Shown piece by piece: positions 8,326 through 16,347 of a stretch of 48,837 bases of DNA. Within the stretch, counting starts at the first letter, position 1, and every line of letters begins with the position of its first letter. The translations under genes were made by a program, and so were the position numbers. Source of the stretch: Spirochaetia bacterium (lineage in GTDB: Bacteria; Spirochaetota; Spirochaetia; Treponematales; Breznakiellaceae); assembly GCA_025997655.1 (NCBI GenBank), contig BNUW01000002.1, positions 1 to 48,837 of the forward strand, read 5' to 3'. The notes under the pieces are model-generated. The model ran no database searches. It worked only from the letters and a program-made list of their open reading frames with translations, and was not told the origin of the DNA.

Positions 8326-9948
8326 TTATGCCAAATAAGTCTGCAGCGCTTTCCGCAGCGCTCCCGGCCCTGCCAGCAGTTCGGCAAAATAACCTTCGAT
8401 CCGTTCTCCCAATCCAACCTCATACAGATTTACGGCGAATATTTTTTGGTTTGAGAGGATGGGCCTTAGTTTTCCTGCCGCAGAAGCGGGATTGCCCAGG
8501 GTGACGCCTTTCAAGGTTTCCCGTAAATCTGCCAGCAGGGGATCGGGGCTGGGGGTAAACGGTTTGCCCTCATCGTCAACACCGAGCAGGTACCGGCACC
8601 ATGCCGCAATCACCAGGGGTATCAGCACCAGTTTTTTGATATCCAGGCCGGGCCGGGCGGCGTAGAGCTTAATCGTTTCACCGAAGCGGATGCCAAGCTT
8701 CTGAGATGTGTCCGTAGCGATTCTTTGGGGGGTATCGGGAATGTTGGGATTGGGGAAGCGTTTCTCAAGCACCTCGCCAATAAAAGCGGCGGGGTTAATG
8801 ATTCCCGGATCGGTTACCACAGGCATCCCCTCAACTAAACCAATTGTTTTGACCAGGGCTACCAGTTCCCGATCTTTCATTTCGGCGGCAATGGATGTGT
8901 AGCCTAAGAGACAGCCGCAAATGGCAAGCGCCGTGTGGAGGGGGTTCAGGCAGGTGCAGACCTTCATCCGCTCCACCATATCAACCCGTTCACGGTTGGT
9001 AAAATACACTCCAACTTTTTCAAGGGGCGGCCGGCCGTTGGGGAACACATCCTCAATGACCAGGTACTCCGCTTCCTCGGTATTCACAAAGGGTGCGTTT
9101 ACCGAATGCCCGCCGGTTTTCAGTATTTCCATCCCGCTCAGACCCGCCGCTTCAAGTTGTTCGCGTACTTTTTCTGAAGGGTACGGGGTGATCTTGTCAA
9201 TCATGCTGAGGGGAAAGCCCACCTTCGCTGGGTCGGAGAGCCAGTCAATAAAGCCCTGCGTAACATGGGAACGGCCCTTCCATTCATTGGCCACCGCCAG
9301 CACAGCGGCCTTGAGTTTATCCCCGTTATGGGAGAAGTTATCCGTGCTCACCATTGCTATCGGCCTGCCGCCGCCTTTGGTGTAGCGTTCAAGGAGCAGC
9401 GCGGTAAGCTTGGTCATCCCATGCACCGGAGCGGCGGTCCCCGCCTCAAACTCCGCAAGGATTTCCGGACGGAATGAACCGTCCATCGCCCGAAGGTCGT
9501 AGCCCTTCTCGGTGATCGAAAGGGAAACCATCTGGAGAGAAGGCTCGCAGAAAATCATTTTGAGCCGCTTCCACTGCGCGGCGTCGGCACTGTCTGCGGC
9601 AAGGGCCTCGGTAACACTAGCGACCACCCGCTTTTCAAGGCTGCCGTCGGCTTTCATCACCACCTGGATATACAGATTATCGTGGGGCAGGAACACTTTT
9701 TTGATAAGGTCGTGATCGAAGGAGGCCACGGCGACAATGCCCGTGGAGGCGGCCCCCATTTCGATGAGCCGCTGGGCAAGTACCGCGTGGTATGCCTTAA
9801 ATAAATTGCCTACGCTGAAGTGGACCCATACAGGAGCTGCAATACTGCGATCCCGCACCGCGTCAATGTCAAAGGAGGGTGTCAAAATTCCCGCCTTTTC
9901 AAATTCCGCCTTTTTTTCTTTCAGGCATTTTTTAGTTAATTCAAGCAT
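8326..9948 (-). CDS. uxuB: Mannitol dehydrogenase family; probable fructuronate reductase
   Basis: NAD-dependent polyol/hexuronate oxidoreductase of the long-chain mannitol dehydrogenase family, 540 residues. Seen: the N-terminal Rossmann region (IAAPVWVHFSVGNLFKAYHA), the family signature STDNFSHNGDKL near residue 200, FPLSMIDKITP near 235 and a large helical C-terminal domain. Sequence does not separate fructuronate, tagaturonate and mannitol reductases with certainty; the UxuR-like operator upstream and the epimerase downstream favour fructuronate to mannonate. AAGGAG precedes the start. First intact enzyme gene of the operon, behind the vestigial ORF at 10045-10476. Confidence 0.85.
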   Translation of the reverse strand: MLELTKKCLKEKKAEFEKAGILTPSFDIDAVRDRSIAAPVWVHFSVGNLFKAYHAVLAQRLIEMGAASTGIVAVASFDHDLIKKVFLPHDNLYIQVVMKADGSLEKRVVASVTEALAADSADAAQWKRLKMIFCEPSLQMVSLSITEKGYDLRAMDGSFRPEILAEFEAGTAAPVHGMTKLTALLLERYTKGGGRPIAMVSTDNFSHNGDKLKAAVLAVANEWKGRSHVTQGFIDWLSDPAKVGFPLSMIDKITPYPSEKVREQLEAAGLSGMEILKTGGHSVNAPFVNTEEAEYLVIEDVFPNGRPPLEKVGVYFTNRERVDMVERMKVCTCLNPLHTALAICGCLLGYTSIAAEMKDRELVALVKTIGLVEGMPVVTDPGIINPAAFIGEVLEKRFPNPNIPDTPQRIATDTSQKLGIRFGETIKLYAARPGLDIKKLVLIPLVIAAWCRYLLGVDDEGKPFTPSPDPLLADLRETLKGVTLGNPASAAGKLRPILSNQKIFAVNLYEVGLGERIEGYFAELLAGPGALRKALQTYLA

Positions 9949-10006
9949 AGTCTCTCACTCCTTCTGATACACGGAAAATAAAAAAATCATTTTCCCTTCG
10001 TGTCCG

Positions 10007-10021
10007 AGGACCTTTGGTCCT
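10007..10021. repeat. Small hairpin upstream of uxuB
   Basis: AGGACC-TTT-GGTCCT is a perfect 6-base stem with a 3-base loop in the 96-base gap between the vestigial ORF and uxuB. It may protect or process the uxuB message. Confidence 0.45.
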
Positions 10022-10044
10022 TTGTGGTTTTTAACCTCTTCAGT

Positions 10045-10476
10045 CTAGTCAAAACTGATCACCACTTTCCGCACCGAGGCGTTGTTTTTATCAACATAAT
10101 CAAAGGCTTCCGCCATGTCTGCAATAGGATATATTTTGGTTATAAACCCTTCAAGGGGTATCTTGCCCTGTTTGAGGTAATCGATCACCACGGGAAACCG
10201 TTTGGTCTGGAGACGGGAACCGCAGATGATCAGTTCCTTTTTAATAATGTTTACCGGGGCAATCTCGCTCTTAATTTCGTTAAAGCTTAATTCCACAACC
10301 CGGCCCGCAGCGGAGGTAATTTCAACGGCCTGTTCAAAACTTGTTTTGATACACACCGCATCGATAGTAACGTTGGGCCCCATGCCGCCTGTCGACTGCT
10401 GCCCGCCGCCCGCAAACACGGTCCCGGCAAGGCCCATGAGCGCAATGGTAACCACCACACTTTTCAATACTTTCAT
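10045..10476 (-). pseudogene. In-frame fusion remnant: binding-protein signal peptide + zinc dehydrogenase C-terminus
   Basis: 143 codons. Residues 1-30 are an export signal ending TVFAGGGQQSTGG, just like the binding proteins of the sugar transporters further along. From about residue 32 (GPNVTIDAVCIKTSFEQAVE) the protein is the C-terminal third of a medium-chain zinc dehydrogenase (RVVELSF, KKELIICGSR, the DMAEAFDYV helix, KVVISFD end). Neither part is functional by itself. The simplest reading is a deletion that removed the rest of a binding-protein gene, probably the ATPase and permease, and most of a dehydrogenase, leaving the frame open. A strong promoter and AGGAGG remain, so it is probably still translated ahead of uxuB. 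Confidence 0.8.
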
Positions 10477-10508
10477 ACAATTCCTCCTAGGATATAATTA
10501 TAGAAGAA

Positions 10509-10537
10509 ATAATACCATACTTGTATACCAGCGTCAA
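10509..10537 (-). promoter_or_regulatory. Promoter of the uxuB operon with UxuR/GntR-like operator
   Basis: Minus strand: TTGACG, 17-base spacer, TATTAT. Inside the spacer (10520-10531) is CTGGTATACAAG, which matches nine of twelve positions of the TTGGTATACCAA sites known for UxuR/ExuR regulators of hexuronate genes. A repressor bound there would block the promoter. No GntR-family gene is in the window. Confidence 0.7.
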
Positions 10538-10689
10538 GGCAAAAAATAAGCTTAGAATCTTCACGGCTTAATACCCTGGAGCTTGCTCTGGAAAACTGGG
10601 GGTACGGGGGGGGATATAGGATTGACCCCAGTTCCTTTGAGCTGAGGGTCTGCGGGTCATGTATGCCCGCCTCCTCCATTCGTGATAAG

Positions 10690-12081
10690 ATGGCGTTTAC
10701 CACCCCAAAAATAATTAAAGCGCTAACTTTGTTTAATCATCATTTTCCCCGGCAGGCCCTGGCCGAGGCGATAGAACAGCGGGATGCGGTAATCCCCTAT
10801 CTGCTGGATGCGCTGGACCATGCCTATGACCATGCGGAACAACTCATGGAAGAAGACCTCTCTTATGAACTTCACCTCTATGCTATGTACTTGCTGGCAC
10901 AATTCAGAGAACAGCGGGCTTTCCCAAAATTGATTCGTATCCTTACCCTGGATGAGAAACAGGTAGACGGTATTTTGGGGGACACCCTCACCGATGGCTA
11001 TGCTTCCATTTTGTGCAGCACCTATAACGGGGAGCTATCCCTCTTAAAAGGGGTAATCGAAAACCAAAACCTGGACCAATTTATCCGCGGGGCTGCCCTT
11101 CGTGCGTATGAGTATATTGTCCGGGACGGCCATATTACCCGGGAGGATATGACTTCCTATTTACATTCCCTGATCCGGAACTGCCTTGAACATGAGGAAA
11201 CCGAATATGCTTTAGCAGGCAGTATAGCCAGTGTCGTTCTTGATATGCATATTTTTGAACTAATCCCCGAGGTGGAAACCCTCTTTGACCATGATATGAT
11301 CGAGCCTTTCCTCATGGGTGGTTATGACAGTTTTATAAACCATATGTTCGATCCCCGGCATGATGACCGTCGTAACATCCATATTGATGATACCATCGGT
11401 GATCTGGAGCATTGGGCTTGCTTTGAAGAACCTAAGCCGAAGCCAATTCAAAAAAGCAAACCGCCTGCTGTGTCGTCCCCGGTGAATAAAAAGAAAATTG
11501 GCAGAAATGATCCCTGCCCTTGCGGCAGTGGAAAAAAATACAAACACTGCTGTTTGAACAAGACGGTGAATCCATGGAAAATGGGCGTTTCCGGTGAAGC
11601 TATCAAGGACACAGAGAGACAGACCACCACCAATGATGAAAGCATTGATTGGAAGGAATTTTTTAAACAGGGAGACGAGCCGTACGATCTTTTAACCGAT
11701 TATCCCCTCATAGAGGAAGATGCGGAGCCGGGGGCAATAACATTTGACCGCTATTTTAAAGCCCAGGGGATCGAGATTGATATCCCGGTCTACAAGGCCC
11801 TCTACCATCGGGCAATTCCTCTGTGGTATAGACGGGACGAAGTACAGGAAGACCTTGGCCGGATCGATTTTCTAATAGAAGCCTTTGATATGTTTACCAG
11901 GGTCTGCGACGCGGAAAACATCCCTTCCTTTGCGGCATTCGATGCCCAGTACCAGGTACATTACCATTCAAAAAACTGGATCACTGCGCTCAAAAACCTG
12001 CTTGAGACATACAAGGATGATCTTCCCGCGGAAAGATACGCCTACATTGATCAGGCAGCGGACAGGCTGGCAAAAATGTAA
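10690..12081 (+). CDS. DUF1186 protein with SEC-C metal-binding motif
   Basis: 463 residues of unknown function. Residues 1 to about 240 form a helical HEAT-like region of the DUF1186 type (LLDALDHAYDHAEQL, LAQFREQRAFPKLIRIL). A SEC-C zinc motif, GRNDPCPCGSGKKYKHCC, is near 270-290, and an acidic C-terminal region follows. SEC-C motifs occur in SecA and in many uncharacterised proteins, so export is not implied. An earlier in-frame ATG at 10663 would add nine residues; the reading frame stays open further upstream with no ribosome site, so the start is uncertain. Single gene, convergent with the HD-domain gene. Confidence 0.8.
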   Translation: MAFTTPKIIKALTLFNHHFPRQALAEAIEQRDAVIPYLLDALDHAYDHAEQLMEEDLSYELHLYAMYLLAQFREQRAFPKLIRILTLDEKQVDGILGDTLTDGYASILCSTYNGELSLLKGVIENQNLDQFIRGAALRAYEYIVRDGHITREDMTSYLHSLIRNCLEHEETEYALAGSIASVVLDMHIFELIPEVETLFDHDMIEPFLMGGYDSFINHMFDPRHDDRRNIHIDDTIGDLEHWACFEEPKPKPIQKSKPPAVSSPVNKKKIGRNDPCPCGSGKKYKHCCLNKTVNPWKMGVSGEAIKDTERQTTTNDESIDWKEFFKQGDEPYDLLTDYPLIEEDAEPGAITFDRYFKAQGIEIDIPVYKALYHRAIPLWYRRDEVQEDLGRIDFLIEAFDMFTRVCDAENIPSFAAFDAQYQVHYHSKNWITALKNLLETYKDDLPAERYAYIDQAADRLAKM

Positions 12082-12114
12082 TCCATTTACTGTTCTAAAA
12101 ACTATTATCACGGG

Positions 12115-13353
12115 TTACGATAAGGAGAACCCCTGTCTCCCCATCTTCTTCCCATCCGCGAACCGGTAGGGGTTGCGGCGGTTCTTCAGGTAGCTCTGAT
12201 AGGCGGCGCTGCTTTCATAGTACCCGTCCAGGCCTTTGAAGGATGACGACTCGTCACAGCGGTAGAGTTCCAGCAGGGTGGGGAATAGGGGAGATTCCAG
12301 GATTTCCCGAGTCCTGACCAGGGGCAGCCGGGGGAGGGCAGCGGGGAGCATGTGGTTTTTTACCAGGTAATAAATATCTCCAATAAGCGAAGGATCAAAT
12401 CCCAGGCGTTCCAGAAATTTCCGGGCCGCCCAGGCGCCCAGTTCGGCGTGGCCGTTAAACCGGCGGCTTCCGGAACTGGCCGACAGGGGTTTCCCCATAT
12501 CGTGGAGCAGGAGCCCCAGGGAAAGCCGCAGATCATAGGCCGCCGAATTATGGCCGGTGGTTTTACGATACCGTAAGGTTTCCAGGGTGTGTTTCCAGAC
12601 ATTGCCTTCGGGGTGGAATTCCTTGGAGTGATCCACATCATCCAGGATGGCGAGTTCCGGCCAGTGTTCCCGGATAAACCCGGCGGCCTTGAGGAGTTTC
12701 AGCCCCAGGTCCGGGCGGGGGGAAACCAAAATACCCGTCAGGAGAAGCCGCTGGGCTTCGGGCTTTGGAGGGATGCCTTCGTGTAGGTTTGCCAGGGGCC
12801 GCAGTATTGGTGAGAGTGTATCATCGGAATCGCTGCGGTAACGGGCCAGAATAAGGGCGGCATCCATAAGCGCCTGGTAACGATCGGCGTCGGGGTTAAG
12901 ACCGGTCCACCAAGGACTCACCGGGAACTTGCTTTGACCATGACCCTTGTTCCGGCTTTTGGGACAAGGACGAGGTTCCGGGACTTTCTCACTGCATCCA
13001 TCCCGAAGTTCCCGGAGCAGGGGGTAAATATCCAGGGGGTCCCGAAAGCGTTTGGTAGTCCAGTCTTGGGAGAGGGACAGCAGGGTATAGGAAGGCGGGC
13101 GGACATCATCGGGATCAACGCAGCGGAAGTACCAACTCTGTCCGGCAGCATCCACCGCCCCATCGGCAATGTCTATGCCGGGGAAGCGGAGGCCCTCCAG
13201 GAGGCGGGCAAGGGCGGGGATGTCCGCATCGGTTTCCACCAGGGTAAAGGGCAGGGTGGGCAACCCCATGTAGCTATCCAGGGCGCTGAAACTATGGAGG
13301 CGCACTGAATAGCTTGCAGAAACCAGGGGGGCAAAGATTGCGGCATGATCCAT
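12115..13353 (-). CDS. HD-domain protein resembling tRNA nucleotidyltransferase, head domain degenerate
   Basis: 412 residues. The C-terminal half has the HD layout of CCA-adding-enzyme relatives: GNVWKHTLE, LLLHDMGKP, FNGHAELGAWAA and LVKNHMLP supply the metal-binding His/Asp set. The N-terminal 130 residues occupy the place of the nucleotidyltransferase head (RFRDPLDIYPLLRELRD resembles the end of that domain), but no GG-x-VRD or Asp-x-Asp catalytic motif is visible. A phosphohydrolase is therefore more likely than a CCA enzyme. It starts 42 bases after the SDR gene on the same strand, has no clear ribosome site and may be the tail of the dehydrogenase operon. The C-terminus is basic (KNRRNPYRFADGKKMGRQ). 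Confidence 0.65.
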   Translation of the reverse strand: MDHAAIFAPLVSASYSVRLHSFSALDSYMGLPTLPFTLVETDADIPALARLLEGLRFPGIDIADGAVDAAGQSWYFRCVDPDDVRPPSYTLLSLSQDWTTKRFRDPLDIYPLLRELRDGCSEKVPEPRPCPKSRNKGHGQSKFPVSPWWTGLNPDADRYQALMDAALILARYRSDSDDTLSPILRPLANLHEGIPPKPEAQRLLLTGILVSPRPDLGLKLLKAAGFIREHWPELAILDDVDHSKEFHPEGNVWKHTLETLRYRKTTGHNSAAYDLRLSLGLLLHDMGKPLSASSGSRRFNGHAELGAWAARKFLERLGFDPSLIGDIYYLVKNHMLPAALPRLPLVRTREILESPLFPTLLELYRCDESSSFKGLDGYYESSAAYQSYLKNRRNPYRFADGKKMGRQGFSLS

Positions 13354-13395
13354 GGTAGTTTCATAATGACCACGGAAGGGTGTTCGGTCTATACC

Positions 13396-14163
13396 CTATT
13401 GGCAGGTATACGCCCCATCCACAATCAAATCGCAGCCGTTGGTATAACCGGAACTTTCGGCGGCCAGATAGATCACCGCCCCCACCAATTCTTCGGGATC
13501 ACCCATGCGATGGGCGGGGATCAGGGGCATCCAGGCATCCTTCAGTTCCTGGGGGGTATCGACGCTCATGGGAGTACCGATATAGCCCGGACTCAGGCTG
13601 TTCACCCGGATACCATATTGGGACCACTCCACCGCCAGGGATCGGGTCATATGGATGACCCCGGCCTTGGACGCGTTATAGGAGGCCTGCCATTGGGGAA
13701 CATTCACGATAGAGCCGGACATGGAGGCCATGTTAATGATACTGCCCTTAATATGCCGGTCAATCATGATCTTCCCCGCAGCCCGGGCCATGATATATTC
13801 ACCGGTCAGGTTGATATCCAGCACTTCCCGCCATTCGGCGATACTGGCCTCGGTAGTATCCTTGTGGATACAGATGCCGGCGTTGTTAAAAACGATATCC
13901 AGGGAGCCGGAGCGGGAAAGCACCGTTTTAAGCGCGGCGTCCACCTCGTTTTCCTTGGTAACATCCGCCAAGAGGCTGTAGGCTTTCCCCCCCTCTTTTT
14001 CGATAAGGCGAACCGTCTCATCAGCCCCGGTGCGGGAAATAATGGCGATCTCCGCACCCGCTTTAGCGAGTCCCAGCGCGACCACCTGGCCTATACCCCG
14101 GCCACCGCCGGTTACCACCGCCACCTTTCCCTTGAGGCCGAACAATTTTTCCAAATAGCTCAT
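13396..14163 (-). CDS. Short-chain dehydrogenase/reductase (sugar/polyol type)
   Basis: 255-residue classical SDR. Seen: the nucleotide site TGGGRGIGQ near residue 18, NNAG near 92, the catalytic Ser in INMASMSG, and YNASK (Tyr-x-x-x-Lys) near 162, then GYIGTPMS and the C-terminal VDGAYTCQ. It lies 13 bases behind the zinc dehydrogenase and downstream of transporter 1, so it probably oxidises or reduces the sugar or polyol brought in by that system. Gluconate 5-dehydrogenase-like and polyol dehydrogenases share this pattern; substrate not determinable. Confidence 0.9.
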   Translation of the reverse strand: MSYLEKLFGLKGKVAVVTGGGRGIGQVVALGLAKAGAEIAIISRTGADETVRLIEKEGGKAYSLLADVTKENEVDAALKTVLSRSGSLDIVFNNAGICIHKDTTEASIAEWREVLDINLTGEYIMARAAGKIMIDRHIKGSIINMASMSGSIVNVPQWQASYNASKAGVIHMTRSLAVEWSQYGIRVNSLSPGYIGTPMSVDTPQELKDAWMPLIPAHRMGDPEELVGAVIYLAAESSGYTNGCDLIVDGAYTCQ

Positions 14164-14176
14164 CGTTTTTCTCCTT

Positions 14177-15211
14177 CTACGATAAATCGATCATCACCTT
14201 TACTACTTCGGGATGTCCCGCAGCGGCGTATTCATAGGCCGCAATGGCATCGTCAAACTTGAAGGTCTTGCTGATAAATTTCTTGATATCAATTTTTCCG
14301 GCGTTTACCAGGGCGATGGCCCGGTCAAAACAGTTGATGTACCGGAATATGGTTTCAATGCTGATGCCCCGGCCCTGTAAATAGGACACGTCAATGGGGA
14401 CCGTCCCGTTCATCATGCCCACCAGGACAACCTTGGCGCCTTTTTTTGCGCAGCGGAAGAAATCGGGGTAAACCTTGGGACTGCCGGAGGCTTCAAAAAT
14501 AACATTGACCCCTTTGCCGCCGGTTTCCTTCATGATAAATTCCTGGAGATTCACCTTTGCGGTATTTACCGGAATGACGTTGGGCACCGTGCCCGCCAGG
14601 TCCAGTTTTTCCTGCTTCACATCGGAAATGAAAACCCTGCTGCATCCTCCGGCCAGGGCGGAGATGGCGCACATAACACCAATGGTACCGCAGCCGACCA
14701 CTAAGGCCGTATCGCCGGGCTTAATCGCCCCCTTCTTTGCCGCCTCAATGCCGATAGCCAGGGGCTCCATCATGGCCCCCTCGGCGGCACTCATCCCCTT
14801 GGGCAGTTTAAAGCAGAACTGCGCCGGATGCACTACCGTTTCCCGCAGACAGCCGTGGATAGGCGGGGTGGCCCAAAAAACCACATCGGGATCGATGTTA
14901 TACATACCTTCCATTACTTCATGGGAACGCATATTGGGAATCCCCGGCTCCATGCAGACCAGATCGCCGATTGCTAAATCCGTGACCTTATCGCCCTTTT
15001 CAATAATGATCCCCGCCGCCTCATGGCCCAGGATCATAGGTTCCCGGACGACATAATCGCCGATGGCCCCTTCATTGTAATAGTGAACATCGCTGCCGCA
15101 AATTCCGCAGGCTTTTATTTGAATTTTAACATCATAGGGGCCTACCGTTTCATTAATCGGATAATCCCGAATGCTTAATTTTTTTACTGATTCAAGCACT
15201 AATGCTTTCAT
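14177..15211 (-). CDS. Zinc-dependent polyol dehydrogenase (sorbitol/xylitol type)
   Basis: 344-residue medium-chain dehydrogenase. Catalytic zinc ligands are present (CGICGSDVHYY, GHEAAG), as are VVGCGTIGVMCA for NAD binding and the MMEPLAIGIEA region typical of sorbitol/xylitol dehydrogenases. The lobe that normally holds the structural zinc with four cysteines reads MEPGIPNMRSHEVMEGMYN and has no cysteines, so only the catalytic zinc is expected. GAGGGGAG precedes the ATG. It follows transporter 1 and precedes the SDR, a common arrangement for uptake and stepwise oxidation of a sugar alcohol. Confidence 0.9.
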   Translation of the reverse strand: MKALVLESVKKLSIRDYPINETVGPYDVKIQIKACGICGSDVHYYNEGAIGDYVVREPMILGHEAAGIIIEKGDKVTDLAIGDLVCMEPGIPNMRSHEVMEGMYNIDPDVVFWATPPIHGCLRETVVHPAQFCFKLPKGMSAAEGAMMEPLAIGIEAAKKGAIKPGDTALVVGCGTIGVMCAISALAGGCSRVFISDVKQEKLDLAGTVPNVIPVNTAKVNLQEFIMKETGGKGVNVIFEASGSPKVYPDFFRCAKKGAKVVLVGMMNGTVPIDVSYLQGRGISIETIFRYINCFDRAIALVNAGKIDIKKFISKTFKFDDAIAAYEYAAAGHPEVVKVMIDLS

Positions 15212-15231
15212 TTTAAACTCCCCTCATGCAA

Positions 15232-15258
15232 GCATAGTTGGCCATAAGCCAACTATGC
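15232..15258. repeat. Intercistronic hairpin behind binding-protein gene 1
   Basis: GCATAGTTGGC, 5-base loop, GCCAACTATGC: a perfect 11-base stem between the binding-protein stop and the dehydrogenase start. No T-run follows on the minus strand, so it is more likely an mRNA 3'-end stabiliser than a terminator, which would give more binding protein than dehydrogenase. Confidence 0.7.
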
Positions 15259-15267
15259 CGTCAATAC

Positions 15268-16272
15268 TTATTTATGAGCATCCACCTCAGCCTGGGTCAG
15301 CGATCCGGTGCTAACCGCAATTTTCAGGTATTCATCAACATTTTCCTTGGTTATCAGATCCGCGGAAATAGCATAGTCCACTTCAGTTTTTGCTCCCGTC
15401 AGCAGTTCATACGCAGCCTTGGTGTTAAGCTCAGCAAGTTGCGCCGCATTCTGGAAACAACTGCCCGTATAATTGCCGTCCTTGATAGCCAGCATCGCCC
15501 CGGCGAGGCCGTCTACACCATAAATCAGCAGGTCCTTAAAAGCGGGATTGTTCTTGGTTACTTCCAGGGCAGCCAAGCCAAGGACATCGGCACTGGTAAG
15601 AACCAGATCAAACTTGCCAAAGGACTGGACCCAGTCTTCGAATTTCGCCATGGCATCCGCTTCGCTTGCCCGTTCCAGAATCGCATCCGCAAGGATGGTA
15701 ACATCCGGGCGCTTGGCGACAAATTCCGCCTGGAACGCCTTGTAACGCGCCGTGGTGTGCAGGTTGCCGGGCAAACAATTCAGCAAAACCGCCCTGCCAT
15801 TCCTTGGCACTTTTTTAACCGCATCCACCGCCAGAACTTTGCCTTGCTCATAGGGATCGGCATCCACGCCGGAAGACCCTTTCAGGTCCGGTATTTTTGC
15901 ATTGGTGGTGATTACTTTGATCCCATTATCAAGCAGCCGCTGCGCATAGGGGCGCTGCAGCTCGCCGTCGTTGGGCTGAATAATAACCAGATCATATCCC
16001 TTGGTAATGCAGTTCTCAATATGAGTGTTGGTTTTCTCAGCATCCCCCTGAGAATCCAACACATCCAGCGTATAGGTATCAGAATAAGCAGCCGCATGTT
16101 TGACCATTTCATTGGCCAGCCATGCCGCAAAGGGGTCCGAAAGGGTCCGGGCTACATAGGCAACTTTCTTTTTGCCCGAGCCCGCGCCTTTTGCGCCTTG
16201 AGCGCCGCCGCCTGCAAATACCACTGCTGCACTTAACAGCAAACAAACCGAAAACACGAAACCTTTTTTCAT
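15268..16272 (-). CDS. Sugar ABC transporter binding protein (system 1)
   Basis: Periplasmic binding protein of the ribose/galactose type, 334 residues from the start at 16272, which has AGGAGG nine bases upstream; the longer open frame to 16326 lacks such a site. Signal peptide KKGFVFSVCLLLSAAVVFA, then a mature Gly-rich start with no lipobox Cys. The two-lobe Peripla_BP_4 fold shows KKVAYVARTLSDPFAAWLANE, the CITKGYDLVIIQPND strand and YGVDGLAGAMLAIKDG near the hinge. It is last of the three transporter genes and is followed by a strong hairpin, then two dehydrogenases. A polyol or sugar acid is a reasonable guess for the ligand. Confidence 0.92.
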   Translation of the reverse strand: MKKGFVFSVCLLLSAAVVFAGGGAQGAKGAGSGKKKVAYVARTLSDPFAAWLANEMVKHAAAYSDTYTLDVLDSQGDAEKTNTHIENCITKGYDLVIIQPNDGELQRPYAQRLLDNGIKVITTNAKIPDLKGSSGVDADPYEQGKVLAVDAVKKVPRNGRAVLLNCLPGNLHTTARYKAFQAEFVAKRPDVTILADAILERASEADAMAKFEDWVQSFGKFDLVLTSADVLGLAALEVTKNNPAFKDLLIYGVDGLAGAMLAIKDGNYTGSCFQNAAQLAELNTKAAYELLTGAKTEVDYAISADLITKENVDEYLKIAVSTGSLTQAEVDAHK

Positions 16273-16347
16273 CTTTCCATTCCTCCTGACTTTATATTTT
16301 GCGGAGCAGCGCCCCGCAAGAGTCACACAGTAAAGACAGCCCCTTGA

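Noticed and set aside
10473..10703. A 76-codon minus-strand frame in front of the fusion ORF
   Set aside because: It runs through the predicted promoter and overlaps the DUF1186 start; no recognisable family.
13345..14262. A 305-codon open frame opposite the SDR
   Set aside because: Antisense shadow spanning the gene boundary and rich in His/Gly/Pro.
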